Origin: Stenotrophomonas sp. SAU14A_NAIMI4_5
GTDB lineage: Bacteria; Pseudomonadota; Gammaproteobacteria; Xanthomonadales; Xanthomonadaceae
Length of the DNA: 64,000 bases
Direction of reading: 5' to 3'
NCBI RefSeq assembly: GCF_003086795.1
Contig: NZ_CP026003.1
Coordinates: 1,694,777 to 1,758,776, forward strand
Shown here: positions 6,668 to 13,591 of the stretch, piece by piece
Layout: each line of letters begins with the position of its first letter
Position numbering within the stretch: the stretch's first letter is position 1
The notes under the pieces: model-generated
Told to the model about the DNA's origin: nothing
Database searches by the model: none
The model's input: the letters and a program-made list of their open reading frames with translations, nothing else
Program-made: the position numbers and the translations under genes

Positions 6668-8076
6668 TGGACACGTTCTCTCCCGCTGCTGGTGGCCTTG
6701 CCTGGACCTTCGACCCTGATCTGCTGCGCCGGCATGACCGGCCGGGGCCGCGCTACACCTCCTATCCGACCGCGCCGCATTTCCACGATGGCTTCGACGC
6801 GCCGGCCCTGCGCCAGGCGATCGCCGACAGCAACCAGACGGCGCGCGCGCTGTCGCTGTACGTGCACGTGCCGTTCTGTTCCAGCCCGTGCTTCTACTGC
6901 GGCTGCAACCGGGTGATCACCCGCGATCGCGGCCGTGGCCACAGCTACGTTGCGCGGGTGCTGGCCGAGGCGGACCTGCTGGCACCGCAGTTCGATGACG
7001 GGCGCGAAGTAATCCAGCTGCACCTGGGTGGCGGCACGCCCAATTTCCTCGATGCCGAGGCCATGACCACGCTGGTGGAAGGGCTGCGTCGGCGTTTTGA
7101 TTTCAGTGACTCGTCACAGCGCGATTTCTCCATCGAGCTGGATCCGCGTTTCATCGATGCCGGTGACGTCGCGATGCTGGCGCGCCTGGGCTTCAATCGC
7201 GCCAGCCTCGGCGTGCAGGATTTCGACCCGCAGGTGCAGGAATCGATCAACCGCGTGCAGGGCGTGCGGCAGACGCTGGACATCCTGCGGGCCTGCCGTG
7301 ACAGCGGCATGCGCTCGGTCAACGTCGACCTGATCTACGGCCTGCCCGGGCAGAGCCTGGAAGGCTTCGGGCGCACCCTGGAGCTGGTGCTGGCGCTGCG
7401 TCCGGATCGCCTGGCGGTGTACGGCTACGCGCATCTGCCGCACCTGTTCCGCGCACAGCGGCAGATCGACGAGAGCCGGCTGCCTTCACCGGAAGACAAG
7501 CTGGCCCTGCTTGGGCTGGCGGTCGAACGCCTCTCCGCAGCGGGCTACCAGTACATTGGCATGGACCACTTCGCGCTGCCCGAGGAGGACCTGTCGCGCG
7601 CGCAGCGTGCCGGTCAGCTGCACCGCAATTTCATGGGCTACACCACCCACGCCGACACCGATCTGCTTGGCCTGGGGGTCAGTGCCATCAGCCACGTGGG
7701 CGCGACCTACAGCCAGAACCCGCGTGATCTGCCGTCATGGGAAGCCGCGGTGGACCAGGGCCAGCTGCCGGTCTGGCGCGGCGTCGCGCTCAGCGAGGAC
7801 GACCAGCTGCGCGCCGAGCTGATCCAGCAGCTGATGTGCCAGGGCGAGGTGGATGGCCATGCGTTGGCCCAGCGCCATGGCGTGCGCTTCGAGGAGTACT
7901 TCGCGCAGGATCTGCAGGCCGTACAGCGGCTGCAGCGCGATGGCCTGGCCGAGTACAGCGATGGGGTGGTGCGCACCAGTGAGCCGGGGAGGCCGCTGCT
8001 GCGGCTGCTGGCGATGTGCTTCGATCCGTATCTGCGCGTTGCGCAGGAACAGCCGCGGTATTCGCGGGCGATCTGA
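6667..8076 (+). CDS. hemN: Oxygen-independent coproporphyrinogen III oxidase (radical SAM)
   Basis: A 469-residue enzyme that converts coproporphyrinogen III to protoporphyrinogen IX without oxygen. The radical-SAM cluster motif CSSPCFYCGC places Cys71, Cys75, Cys78 and a further Cys80, preceded by the substrate-binding RYTSYPTAPHF. LGGGTPNF and the C-terminal HemN domain (DDQLRAELIQQLMCQGEV) follow. Length matches true HemN rather than the shorter HemW. It follows the haemoglobin gene and has its own FNR/Anr promoter, consistent with haem synthesis at low oxygen. It ends 13 bases before the left repeat of the tRNA-Leu island. Confidence 0.95.
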   Translation: MDTFSPAAGGLAWTFDPDLLRRHDRPGPRYTSYPTAPHFHDGFDAPALRQAIADSNQTARALSLYVHVPFCSSPCFYCGCNRVITRDRGRGHSYVARVLAEADLLAPQFDDGREVIQLHLGGGTPNFLDAEAMTTLVEGLRRRFDFSDSSQRDFSIELDPRFIDAGDVAMLARLGFNRASLGVQDFDPQVQESINRVQGVRQTLDILRACRDSGMRSVNVDLIYGLPGQSLEGFGRTLELVLALRPDRLAVYGYAHLPHLFRAQRQIDESRLPSPEDKLALLGLAVERLSAAGYQYIGMDHFALPEEDLSRAQRAGQLHRNFMGYTTHADTDLLGLGVSAISHVGATYSQNPRDLPSWEAAVDQGQLPVWRGVALSEDDQLRAELIQQLMCQGEVDGHALAQRHGVRFEEYFAQDLQAVQRLQRDGLAEYSDGVVRTSEPGRPLLRLLAMCFDPYLRVAQEQPRYSRAI

Positions 8077-8089
8077 GGCGTGTTGCGCG

Positions 8090-8109
8090 TGGTGCCCGGA
8101 GCCGGAATC
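8090..8109. repeat. Distal attachment-site repeat of the tRNA-Leu island
   Basis: TGGTGCCCGGAGCCGGAATC is identical to the 3' end of the tRNA-Leu gene (with CCA) at 11739-11758. The copies differ immediately outside these 20 bases. Such a copy is what site-specific integration into a tRNA gene leaves at the far end. Confidence 0.9.
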
Positions 8110-8197
8110 ATAAGACCTTGTGGCGCAAGGCTTCACAGGGAGTCTGGGGAAATTTTGGGCAGCGTGCTTGAGGGCCGCCAAAGAGGAAAGCACGGCC

Positions 8198-8443
8198 TTA
8201 TCGGCCGCTCCTGCGCTCATCATCCGCCCATCGGAGGAGCTCGGACCTCTTCCACTTTCATTACCGATCTGAAGCGGGGCAGGGAAGCTGGGGCGGCAGG
8301 CGACTCTCCAGGAACCCTCGCCGATTGGGCTTTCCCTCCGCTGTGATTAGGCCCAGTACGACCGAACAGGAGTCGGCATTGAGCCAACGGTCGCCCTCAA
8401 TGAGCGCAGCAAGAGTGGCGAGCGTGGTTTCATGATCTGCCAT
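8198..8443 (-). pseudogene. Phage-type small helix-turn-helix protein, frameshifted
   Basis: Translation starts MADHETTLATLAALIEGDRW and continues to PNRRGFLE in one frame. RVACRPSFPAPLQIGNE is then in a second frame, and WKRSELLRWADDERRSGR with a TAA stop at 8198 in a third. Joined, these give a small DNA-binding protein of the AlpA/excisionase-like type (RGFLERVA..PSFP...KW.RSE). Two small indels therefore destroyed it. Its start overlaps the end of the preceding pseudogene by 14 bases, the tight packing of phage operons. Confidence 0.6.
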
Positions 8444-8919
8444 CTGCAGCCTCCGATCTTCCCCCTAGCGTTTCCTTCCATTTGGGGTAGAAGTACAGCC
8501 CACGCGCCACGCGGATGCCTTCTTAACAGTCCCATCCGTCGTAGCTGCCAAATGTCCCGGTGTACGGCCGCGCTTGAACCCGAACCAGCGCCCATCGCTG
8601 TCCATCGCCCGGTAGTTGTAGCCGTCCGGGGCCTCGGCCCAGCTGGGCGCCGGTGGGTTCGGGATGTTGGCCCGATGCCGTGCGCGCGCTCGGCCGCACG
8701 GATCGCCCAGGCCCCGTGAATCTCTGGTGTCCAGTCGTCCCGCATATCCGGCAGAAACTCCGTGACAGTAGTGGCCGGCAGCGGCACGCGCTGCAGTACC
8801 GCGAGAGTCTGCGCCGCCCGTTCGAGCAACTCGGCGCTGATCCGGTCGGTGGTCGTGCCACCAGGCCGGCGGAGGGGGGCAGCTGCGGACCGCACTTCAG
8901 CGATCAGCTGCAGCGTCAT
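8430..8919 (-). pseudogene. Phage-associated protein of unknown function, frameshifted
   Basis: The first 84 residues (MTLQLIAEVRSAAAPL...RAAERAHGIG) are in one frame. The sense then moves to another frame (ANIPNPPAPSWAEAPDGYNY..DSDGRWFGFKRG) and finally to a third ending LYFYPKWKETLGGRSEAADG with a stop at 8430. The tail motif FYPKWKETL resembles C-termini of small proteins in Xanthomonas/Stenotrophomonas phages. At least two indels, and a TAA in the third frame, make it a pseudogene. The function of the intact family is unknown to me. Confidence 0.55.
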
Positions 8920-9148
8920 TGCGCACCTCCCTCACGTGGCTGGCGTATTCCATCCAGAGCAGCGTATCGACCAGCTCTTGGACGCTTGAAGCAAACGATT
9001 CGCCCGGCATAGCGAGTCGCAGATCGTCCGGCCAATGGTGGCCGCTCCCATCAGAGGCGCTCTCCGCCTCCTTGGCCTTCTGGACCTGAACCAGTGCGTG
9101 GAGGCCGGGCGATGCGGAGTGGCACGACTGCGGCTGCGATGCAGGCGA
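8897..9148 (-). pseudogene. Open fragment of a phage-type gene lacking a clear start
   Basis: An 83-codon open stretch follows a TAG at 9149-9151. It encodes ALVQVQKAKEAESASDGSGH and then SSVQELVDTLLWMEYASHVR before its stop. The composition is protein-like and the end overlaps the start of the next gene (8919) by 23 bases, as in phage operons. No ATG or GTG occurs before the internal Met near LAMPGES, so either the N-terminus is lost or a rare start is used. Overlapping reading frames at 9051-9239 compete for the same DNA. Confidence 0.4.
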
Positions 9149-9239
9149 CTAGCACCCACCCGACTCGAAGCAGCGTAGATGCCTGCGGCCGTGACTCGTG
9201 GTCGTAACTGGCTCGATTGCGATGGCAGTTGGATTTCAT
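9051..9239 (-). CDS. Small putative membrane protein of the island
   Basis: A 62-residue reading frame whose ATG overlaps the stop of the preceding gene (ATGA at 9236-9239). It has one hydrophobic segment (LLRVGWVLVACIAAAVVPL) and a basic, Pro/Gly-rich tail. It could be a genuine small membrane protein of a phage operon, or part of a frameshifted gene whose remainder is read at 8897-9148. No family is recognised. Confidence 0.4.
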   Translation of the reverse strand: MKSNCHRNRASYDHESRPQASTLLRVGWVLVACIAAAVVPLRIARPPRTGSGPEGQGGGERL

Positions 9240-9496
9240 GCCGGAAGCATCGGTTGCTGATGGCGGAGGCACGCTAGCCGCGCGCGCTGGCACTTGATGC
9301 TAGGCGCGAACAGGCCGTCGCCGATCCATCCCAGGGTGTCGCCGGACAGTCGCGTAATCCCGAAGCCCCTGCACTGGGGGAAGGTGCGCTCTCTGGCCGG
9401 CAGTGTGCTCAGTTGACCGTGGAAGGTCACGATGAAGCGCGCCAGCTTGCGCGCGTCTCGGTAGCTGCTGCGCCAGGATTGCTTTGCTGTTTCCAT
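9236..9496 (-). CDS. Small island protein of unknown function
   Basis: An 86-residue frame beginning METAKQSWRSSYRDARKLARF. It is the first gene of the minus-strand phage-type series, following the AT-rich region at 9497-9784. Its last 20 residues (KCQRARLACLRHQQPMLPA) look unlike a natural C-terminus, so a frameshift near 9300 is possible. No family is recognised. Confidence 0.45.
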   Translation of the reverse strand: METAKQSWRSSYRDARKLARFIVTFHGQLSTLPARERTFPQCRGFGITRLSGDTLGWIGDGLFAPSIKCQRARLACLRHQQPMLPA

Positions 9497-9784
9497 CTGT
9501 GGCTCCCCTCGGCCGGTGAGTCCGGCCTGATGGGTGCAGATCAAGGATTGCTAATATCGTTTTTAATAGAAACTGCTAATTGAGCTAGTCTATTTTTCTC
9601 AACCAATTCAAGAGTTCGCTCGAGTCTCAAGCTTTAGGCCTTGACCAGCCTCCTGTCATCACTCACGGATCCGTTCATGAGACGTGCGTCGCGCTTTGCT
9701 TGCTGAGAAATACCCCTCTAAGATCGGAACCGCAGCGCTGTGGCGTTGCAAGGGGGGACCCCACTTTCTCGCAAAGGAGCATGC
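9497..9784. promoter_or_regulatory. AT-rich divergent control region of the island
   Basis: The stretch from about 9550 to 9620 (TTGCTAATATCGTTTTTAAT and following bases) is strikingly AT-rich against the genome background. It separates the minus-strand phage-type genes from the plus-strand exported pair. A strong ribosome site AAAGGAG (9774-9780) precedes the ATG at 9785. No individual operator was identified, and I see no gene in it. Confidence 0.5.
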
Positions 9785-10417
9785 ATGAAGTTGGTCATAT
9801 CTGGGGCACTGCTGTTGGCTTTAGTGGTAAGCGCGCCAACAAAAGCGCAGCAGCAGCCCGTGCAGACGGGATTGGGCGAATGCGTAGATTTCATGATCTA
9901 TGGTTCGTCTACATTGACAAACTAGGTGAATACCGCCCCCTACACCTTTCAGTACTCGAACGCTTCATGGATTGATAAGGATAATAAGGTCGTTTACGTG
10001 ATGAACTACACCTGTTCTCCTGACAATCTTCACGGCCTATACGGAGCCGTGGGCCAGGTCTCCCATGAGATGGGGCATGCCTTTTTTGATGCGCCAGCAT
10101 CCTTGGCAGGGCCCAGGGATGCATTCGTCAAGCGCATGTGCACGGACGAGGGGCGTGCTGTCCTGAATAATTGGACAGCCCGATCAGAGATCTTAGATAC
10201 ATCAGAGGGGATGGCAGAAATTCCACTTATCGCTTCGAATGCACCACAGCTACAGGCACTCATATTGGCCGGCGGCGAGAAGCTTGACGAAAGGGTTGGA
10301 AGCAGCTTCTGCGACAACAACACCAATTCATTGACAGGCGAAAACTATCGCACCTTCTACGGGAGATGGTACGACGAGAACGTGGGCGTACAATCCCTTT
10401 ATGGCACGGAGGTCTGA
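9785..10417 (+). pseudogene. Exported HExxH metallopeptidase-like protein interrupted by TAG
   Basis: A single open frame of 211 codons with one in-frame TAG at codon 47 (9923-9925). Before it lies a clean signal peptide (MKLVISGALLLALVVSAPTKA). After it the frame continues without shift through VGQVSHEMGHAFFDAP, where His94-Glu95-His98 form an HExxH zinc motif, and DTSEGMAEIPL, a candidate third-ligand region. Residues around the stop read LTN-stop-VNTAPYTFQYSN; a C-to-T change from CAG (Gln) would explain it. The composition is AT-rich and foreign. The next gene starts three bases after the stop, so they form an operon. It may be a former secreted effector; a GTG right after the TAG has no ribosome site. 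Confidence 0.65.
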
Positions 10418-10420
10418 ACT

Positions 10421-10969
10421 ATGAAGACCAAATTTTTCGCCGCCATGTCGGCATTAGTGATACTTCATGTGGCGCCTTTGCACGTGCGAGCGGCAGGCAC
10501 GGATTTATCCGTTCCTAAAGCCTCAAAACCGGCTTCTCGTGAAGACCAAAAAGCTTTGTGGAAAAAGGTGGAACAACTCTCATTTGCCGCCGTGGCGGGT
10601 GCGGACAGTGTCAAGCGTGCTGTTGCGCTGGAGCACGGCCGTCTGCCTAGCGGAGAAGTATCTGAGCTGGCTATCGGTGATCGACTCACTGGCACAAATG
10701 TTGCGCTACAGCTCGATCCTGCAGGAAAGCTGGAAGAGCTTTCATTTGACCTTCGCGGAGGCTGCGTCTCGACGCGAACTCTTCTGTCGCAGTATCCCAA
10801 TCTGCTGGTTCTTCAGGTTCCGCATGACCCGCGGGCCAATTCGCTTGTCGGCACCACCATTGGAGGTGCACTGGCCACATTTAGAATGGCACCAGGACCA
10901 GGACCTTGCGCGATCGGTGTGACTGTCCAGACCGTTGAAATGGCCAAGGCGCAGCTTCTGCTGCGCTGA
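10421..10969 (+). CDS. Exported protein paired with the metallopeptidase, possible immunity partner
   Basis: A 182-residue protein with a signal peptide (residues 1-24, SALVILHVAPLHVRAAG), so it acts in the periplasm. The mature part (VEQLSFAAVAGADSVKRAVALEHGRLPSG...) has no family I recognise and contains two Cys (GGCVSTRT, GPCAIG) that could form a disulphide. Its ribosome site (GGAGG near 10408) lies inside the upstream gene, and only three bases separate them. The pairing of a secreted peptidase-like gene with a small exported protein resembles effector-immunity or protease-inhibitor pairs. That role is inference from position only. The frame is intact, unlike most island genes. Confidence 0.6.
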   Translation: MKTKFFAAMSALVILHVAPLHVRAAGTDLSVPKASKPASREDQKALWKKVEQLSFAAVAGADSVKRAVALEHGRLPSGEVSELAIGDRLTGTNVALQLDPAGKLEELSFDLRGGCVSTRTLLSQYPNLLVLQVPHDPRANSLVGTTIGGALATFRMAPGPGPCAIGVTVQTVEMAKAQLLLR

Positions 10970-10977
10970 GGTAGAAC

Positions 10978-11007
10978 GCGCCGCCGGGAGTTGCACGCCG
11001 GCGGCGC
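10978..11007. terminator. Strong hairpin between convergent genes
   Basis: GCGCCGCCGG and CCGGCGGCGC form a perfect 10-bp stem with a 10-base loop, between the exported-protein gene and the end of the integrase remnant. There is no T-run, so intrinsic termination is only suggested. Confidence 0.4.
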
Positions 11008-11586
11008 CTAACGCAAGCAATTTGCGTAATTGAAGCCAGACGCCTTACGCGATCTGGCGCGCGCTGTACTGAGCCCAAACGCTGCGATCAGGTCAGCCTC
11101 GTCGTTGGGCGACACGCGTCGCGCTCGGCCTTTAGGTTGCTGGCGCCAACGCACATCCGACATGGGGTTTTGCTTAATCCACTTCCATTCCCGGCGCGCA
11201 GTCTCGAATACGGACCGCATCAGGTTCATTTCGCGCGCGCCTGTACCCGGCTTCACCTGCTTCAGCCTTCCATCTCGCTACGCAATGATGTCCGCACTGT
11301 CGATTGCCGCGATGCGCCGGTCCAGAAGCGGTAGAGATCTTTCCCAAGCCGCGATGCGAACAGACTCCCATCGTTCGCCGGCTCGCTTGGGTGCCTCTTC
11401 CTTGACGTAGCGCTGCATGGCTTCGCGCAGCGACTTATCAGGAAGCATACCTCCCCGCAACTCGGCCTCGCGGTCAAGAGCCCACTTCGCAGCCTCCTGC
11501 TTCGTGTACTTGATAGTGGAGTCGCGAACGCCGGCTACATACACCTGGACGCGCCACTTGTTCTCTGATCTCTGGATGCTGGCCAT
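11008..11586 (-). pseudogene. Tyrosine-type phage integrase, truncated with internal stop
   Basis: The N-terminal part is typical of phage integrases: the arm-binding start MASIQRSENKWRVQVYVAG, then the core-binding domain (LREAMQRYVKEEAPKRAGER). After TAG at codon 103 (11278-11280) the same frame continues RDGRLKQVKPGTGAREMNLM and FETARREWKWIKQNPM. The family context IDSADIIA-W-RDGRL suggests TGG became TAG. The frame ends at NYANCLR after 192 codons, before the catalytic R-H-R-Y domain, so the 3' half is deleted. It starts 150 bp from the tRNA-Leu attachment site, the usual place for an island integrase. Confidence 0.85.
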
Positions 11587-11738
11587 GGCCGCATCATATG
11601 GGGAATTTCTGGGGAGAGTGGCCGGGCAAGCCCGGGTAAATCGTGGTGATGTAGGAAATCAAGATCAACTTAAGTGACTGATTTCGTGTCGGATTGGGGT
11701 GAATCGTGGCGAACGCGTTGGCTCCACAAAACCTGCGA

Positions 11739-11758
11739 TGGTGCCCGGAGCCGGAATC
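11739..11758. repeat. tRNA-side attachment-site repeat
   Basis: These are the last 20 bases of tRNA-Leu including CCA, identical to 8090-8109. The tRNA remains intact, so the insertion restored its 3' end. Confidence 0.9.
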
Positions 11759-11825
11759 GAACCGGCATGGGGTTGCCCCCGGCGGATTTTAAGTCCGATG
11801 CGTCTACCAGTTTCGCCATCCGGGC
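11739..11825 (-). tRNA. tRNA-Leu (anticodon UAA)
   Basis: 87 bases including an encoded CCA. The minus strand starts GCCCGGA and ends TCCGGGC-ACCA, which pair as a 7-bp acceptor stem. The anticodon arm reads CGGACTTAAAATCCG, giving UAA. A long variable arm (GCCGGGGGCAACCCC) marks the class II tRNA, and GGTTCGATTCC forms the T-arm. It serves as the integration site of the island. Confidence 0.95.
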
Positions 11826-11940
11826 CTGCAGCGCGCGCCGATTGTAACGGAATCGCTGCCCGCGCCGGCGGATAACGCGGCTTTTACGCAGCTGGCTGCG
11901 GCGCTGGTTACAGTCCGCCCACTCTCCCGGGAATGGCGAC

Positions 11941-12969
11941 ATGCACGGACGTGGCAGGCAGTGGGTGAAGTGTGGGCTGGTGCTGGCCGCGTGGCTGGCC
12001 GCAGGGGCCGTGTCGGCGCAGCCGGCACCACCGCCCGCAGGGCCTGACGCGGTGGTCGATCTGGACACCGTGCAGGTCACCGGTGAACAGCCAGGTCCCG
12101 GCCTGTGGAAAGTGACCGGGCCGCAGGGCCATGTCCTGTGGATCCTCGGTACGGTATCGCCGCTGCCGGCGCGCGTGGAATGGCGGTCGGATGAAGTCGA
12201 ACGCACCATCGCCAGCGTCGACCACGTGCTGGGCGACCCTGGCTTCGGGCTGGACGCGAAGATCGGCTTCTTCAAGGGCCTGACCCTGCTGCCGCTGGCG
12301 AAGAAGACCGCGCGTGATCCGCAGGGGCGCACACTGGACCAGCTGCTGCCCGCACCAACCTATGCGCGCTGGCTGGGCCTCAAGCAGACCTACCTCGGCA
12401 ACGACCGCAGCGTGGAAAAGGAGCGTCCGCTGGTGGCCTCCGGCCGGTTGTATCAGGCCTTCCTCAAGCGCAATAGCCTGCGCGACAGCAAGCAGGTCAA
12501 GGACGCACTGAAGCGCGTCTACAAGGCCCATGACCTGCAGCCGGAAGACGTGCAGGTGAAGCTGAAGATCGACGACATGCGTGGCGCGCTGAAGGAACTG
12601 CAGGCCTCGGAAGTGGATGACCGCGCGTGCTTCGAGCGCACGCTCGACACGGTGGAGTTCCAGGCGCCGGTGCTGCGCGAGCGCGCCAATGCCTGGGCGC
12701 TGGGTGATGTCGCCGCGTTGAAGCGCCTGTCCTCCTCGACGATGGCGCAGAGCTGCCGCGAAATGCTGCAGGACTCGGAGTTCGTGCGCCGCCGTGGCTG
12801 GAGCAACCTGCCGCAGCAGGTCCGCGCGCGGTGGTTGCAGGCGGCCGATGCCGCGCTGGCCAGACATGCCGGCACGTTTGCCACGGTGCCGGTCAGCCAG
12901 CTGCTGGGCGAAGGCTATCTGGAAGAACTGACGCAGCGCGGCTACGTGATCGAGGCGCCGCCGGAATAG
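11941..12969 (+). CDS. TraB/GumN family protein, exported
   Basis: A 342-residue protein with a signal peptide (residues 1-26, GLVLAAWLAAGAVSAQ). It contains the TraB/GumN domain: GLWKVTGPQGHVLWILGTVSPLP at residues 55-75 and a C-terminal motif resembling GxxHLxG, replaced here by LLGEGYLEELTQRGYVIE. In bacteria the family is poorly understood, with a suspected metal-dependent hydrolase role; I would not go beyond that. It is separated from the island by tRNA-Leu. The BLUF gene follows after 66 bases. Confidence 0.8.
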   Translation: MHGRGRQWVKCGLVLAAWLAAGAVSAQPAPPPAGPDAVVDLDTVQVTGEQPGPGLWKVTGPQGHVLWILGTVSPLPARVEWRSDEVERTIASVDHVLGDPGFGLDAKIGFFKGLTLLPLAKKTARDPQGRTLDQLLPAPTYARWLGLKQTYLGNDRSVEKERPLVASGRLYQAFLKRNSLRDSKQVKDALKRVYKAHDLQPEDVQVKLKIDDMRGALKELQASEVDDRACFERTLDTVEFQAPVLRERANAWALGDVAALKRLSSSTMAQSCREMLQDSEFVRRRGWSNLPQQVRARWLQAADAALARHAGTFATVPVSQLLGEGYLEELTQRGYVIEAPPE

Positions 12970-13035
12970 CGAGCGCTTGAAGTCCCCGAGCTTCCTGTCA
13001 TATTTCCCTGTATCAGGGGAAGGGGAGTGGTGGAG

Positions 13036-13482
13036 ATGGCGTTGCATGCGTTTGCCTATGTCAGTACGGCCAGGGAAGGGCTGGACGTGCCCGATCTCGA
13101 TGCGCTGCTGGCCGACGCGACCACCTTCAACCGCATGGCCGGTGTCACCGGTGTGCTGATGTTCGATGGCACCCGCTTCCTGCAGTACATCGAAGGGCCG
13201 CGCGATGGCGTGGCGTCGGTGCATGCGCGCATCCTCAATGCGCGCCGTCATGGCAGCGTCAGCGAGCTGGCTGCGGGCGCCCTGCAGTCGCGCTGGTTCC
13301 CGCGCTGGACCATGGCCAACCGCATGATCGATGCGGCTACGCTGGACAGCATCGTGGCCGCGCCGTGGCCGGGCTTCGACAACGCGCTGCCGTCGAGCAG
13401 CCACGGTTTTGCGTTGCTGCTGGAGGCCTGGACCGGCGGCCACGGTGAACTGGAACCGGCCGCGGTCAGCCTGGGCTCCTGA
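13036..13482 (+). CDS. BLUF-domain blue-light sensor, stand-alone
   Basis: A 148-residue protein consisting of one BLUF domain with a C-terminal extension. FAYVSTA near the start supplies the conserved Tyr, FNRMAGVTGVLMF the Asn, and TRFLQYIEGPRDGV the Gln that rearranges with flavin. No output domain (EAL, cyclase) is fused, so it would signal through a partner protein as in other short BLUF sensors. The ATG at 13036 follows a GGGGAG ribosome site; two GTG codons at 13027 and 13030 are alternatives. No obvious partner gene is adjacent. Confidence 0.85.
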   Translation: MALHAFAYVSTAREGLDVPDLDALLADATTFNRMAGVTGVLMFDGTRFLQYIEGPRDGVASVHARILNARRHGSVSELAAGALQSRWFPRWTMANRMIDAATLDSIVAAPWPGFDNALPSSSHGFALLLEAWTGGHGELEPAAVSLGS

Positions 13483-13591
13483 GCCCGGCGTGGCCTGTCG
13501 CCGCCGGGGCGGTTAACCTTGCGGGCATGCTTGCCTTCACCGCGGACACCCGGATGACCCAGACCCTGTCGCTGCCCACGGGGCATCGCCC

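Larger units (their letters stand above)
8090..11758. mobile_element. Decayed genomic island in tRNA-Leu(UAA)
   Basis: The island is bounded by 20-bp direct repeats. The right one is the 3' end of an intact tRNA-Leu gene. Next to the tRNA is a broken tyrosine-integrase gene reading away from it. The interior is more AT-rich than the flanks. It contains phage-type genes with several frameshifts (8198-9496, minus strand) and a two-gene unit of exported proteins (9785-10969, plus strand). The gain is 3,649 bp relative to an empty site. It is not expected to be mobile because the integrase lacks a catalytic domain. Confidence 0.85.

Noticed and set aside
9923..9925. TAG read as pyrrolysine or as a recoded amber codon
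   Set aside because: No pyl genes or suppressor tRNA in the window, and nearby genes carry plain frameshifts; simple mutation suffices.
9926..10417. Separate gene starting at the GTG after the TAG
   Set aside because: No ribosome site, and the protein would lose the signal peptide encoded in the same frame upstream.
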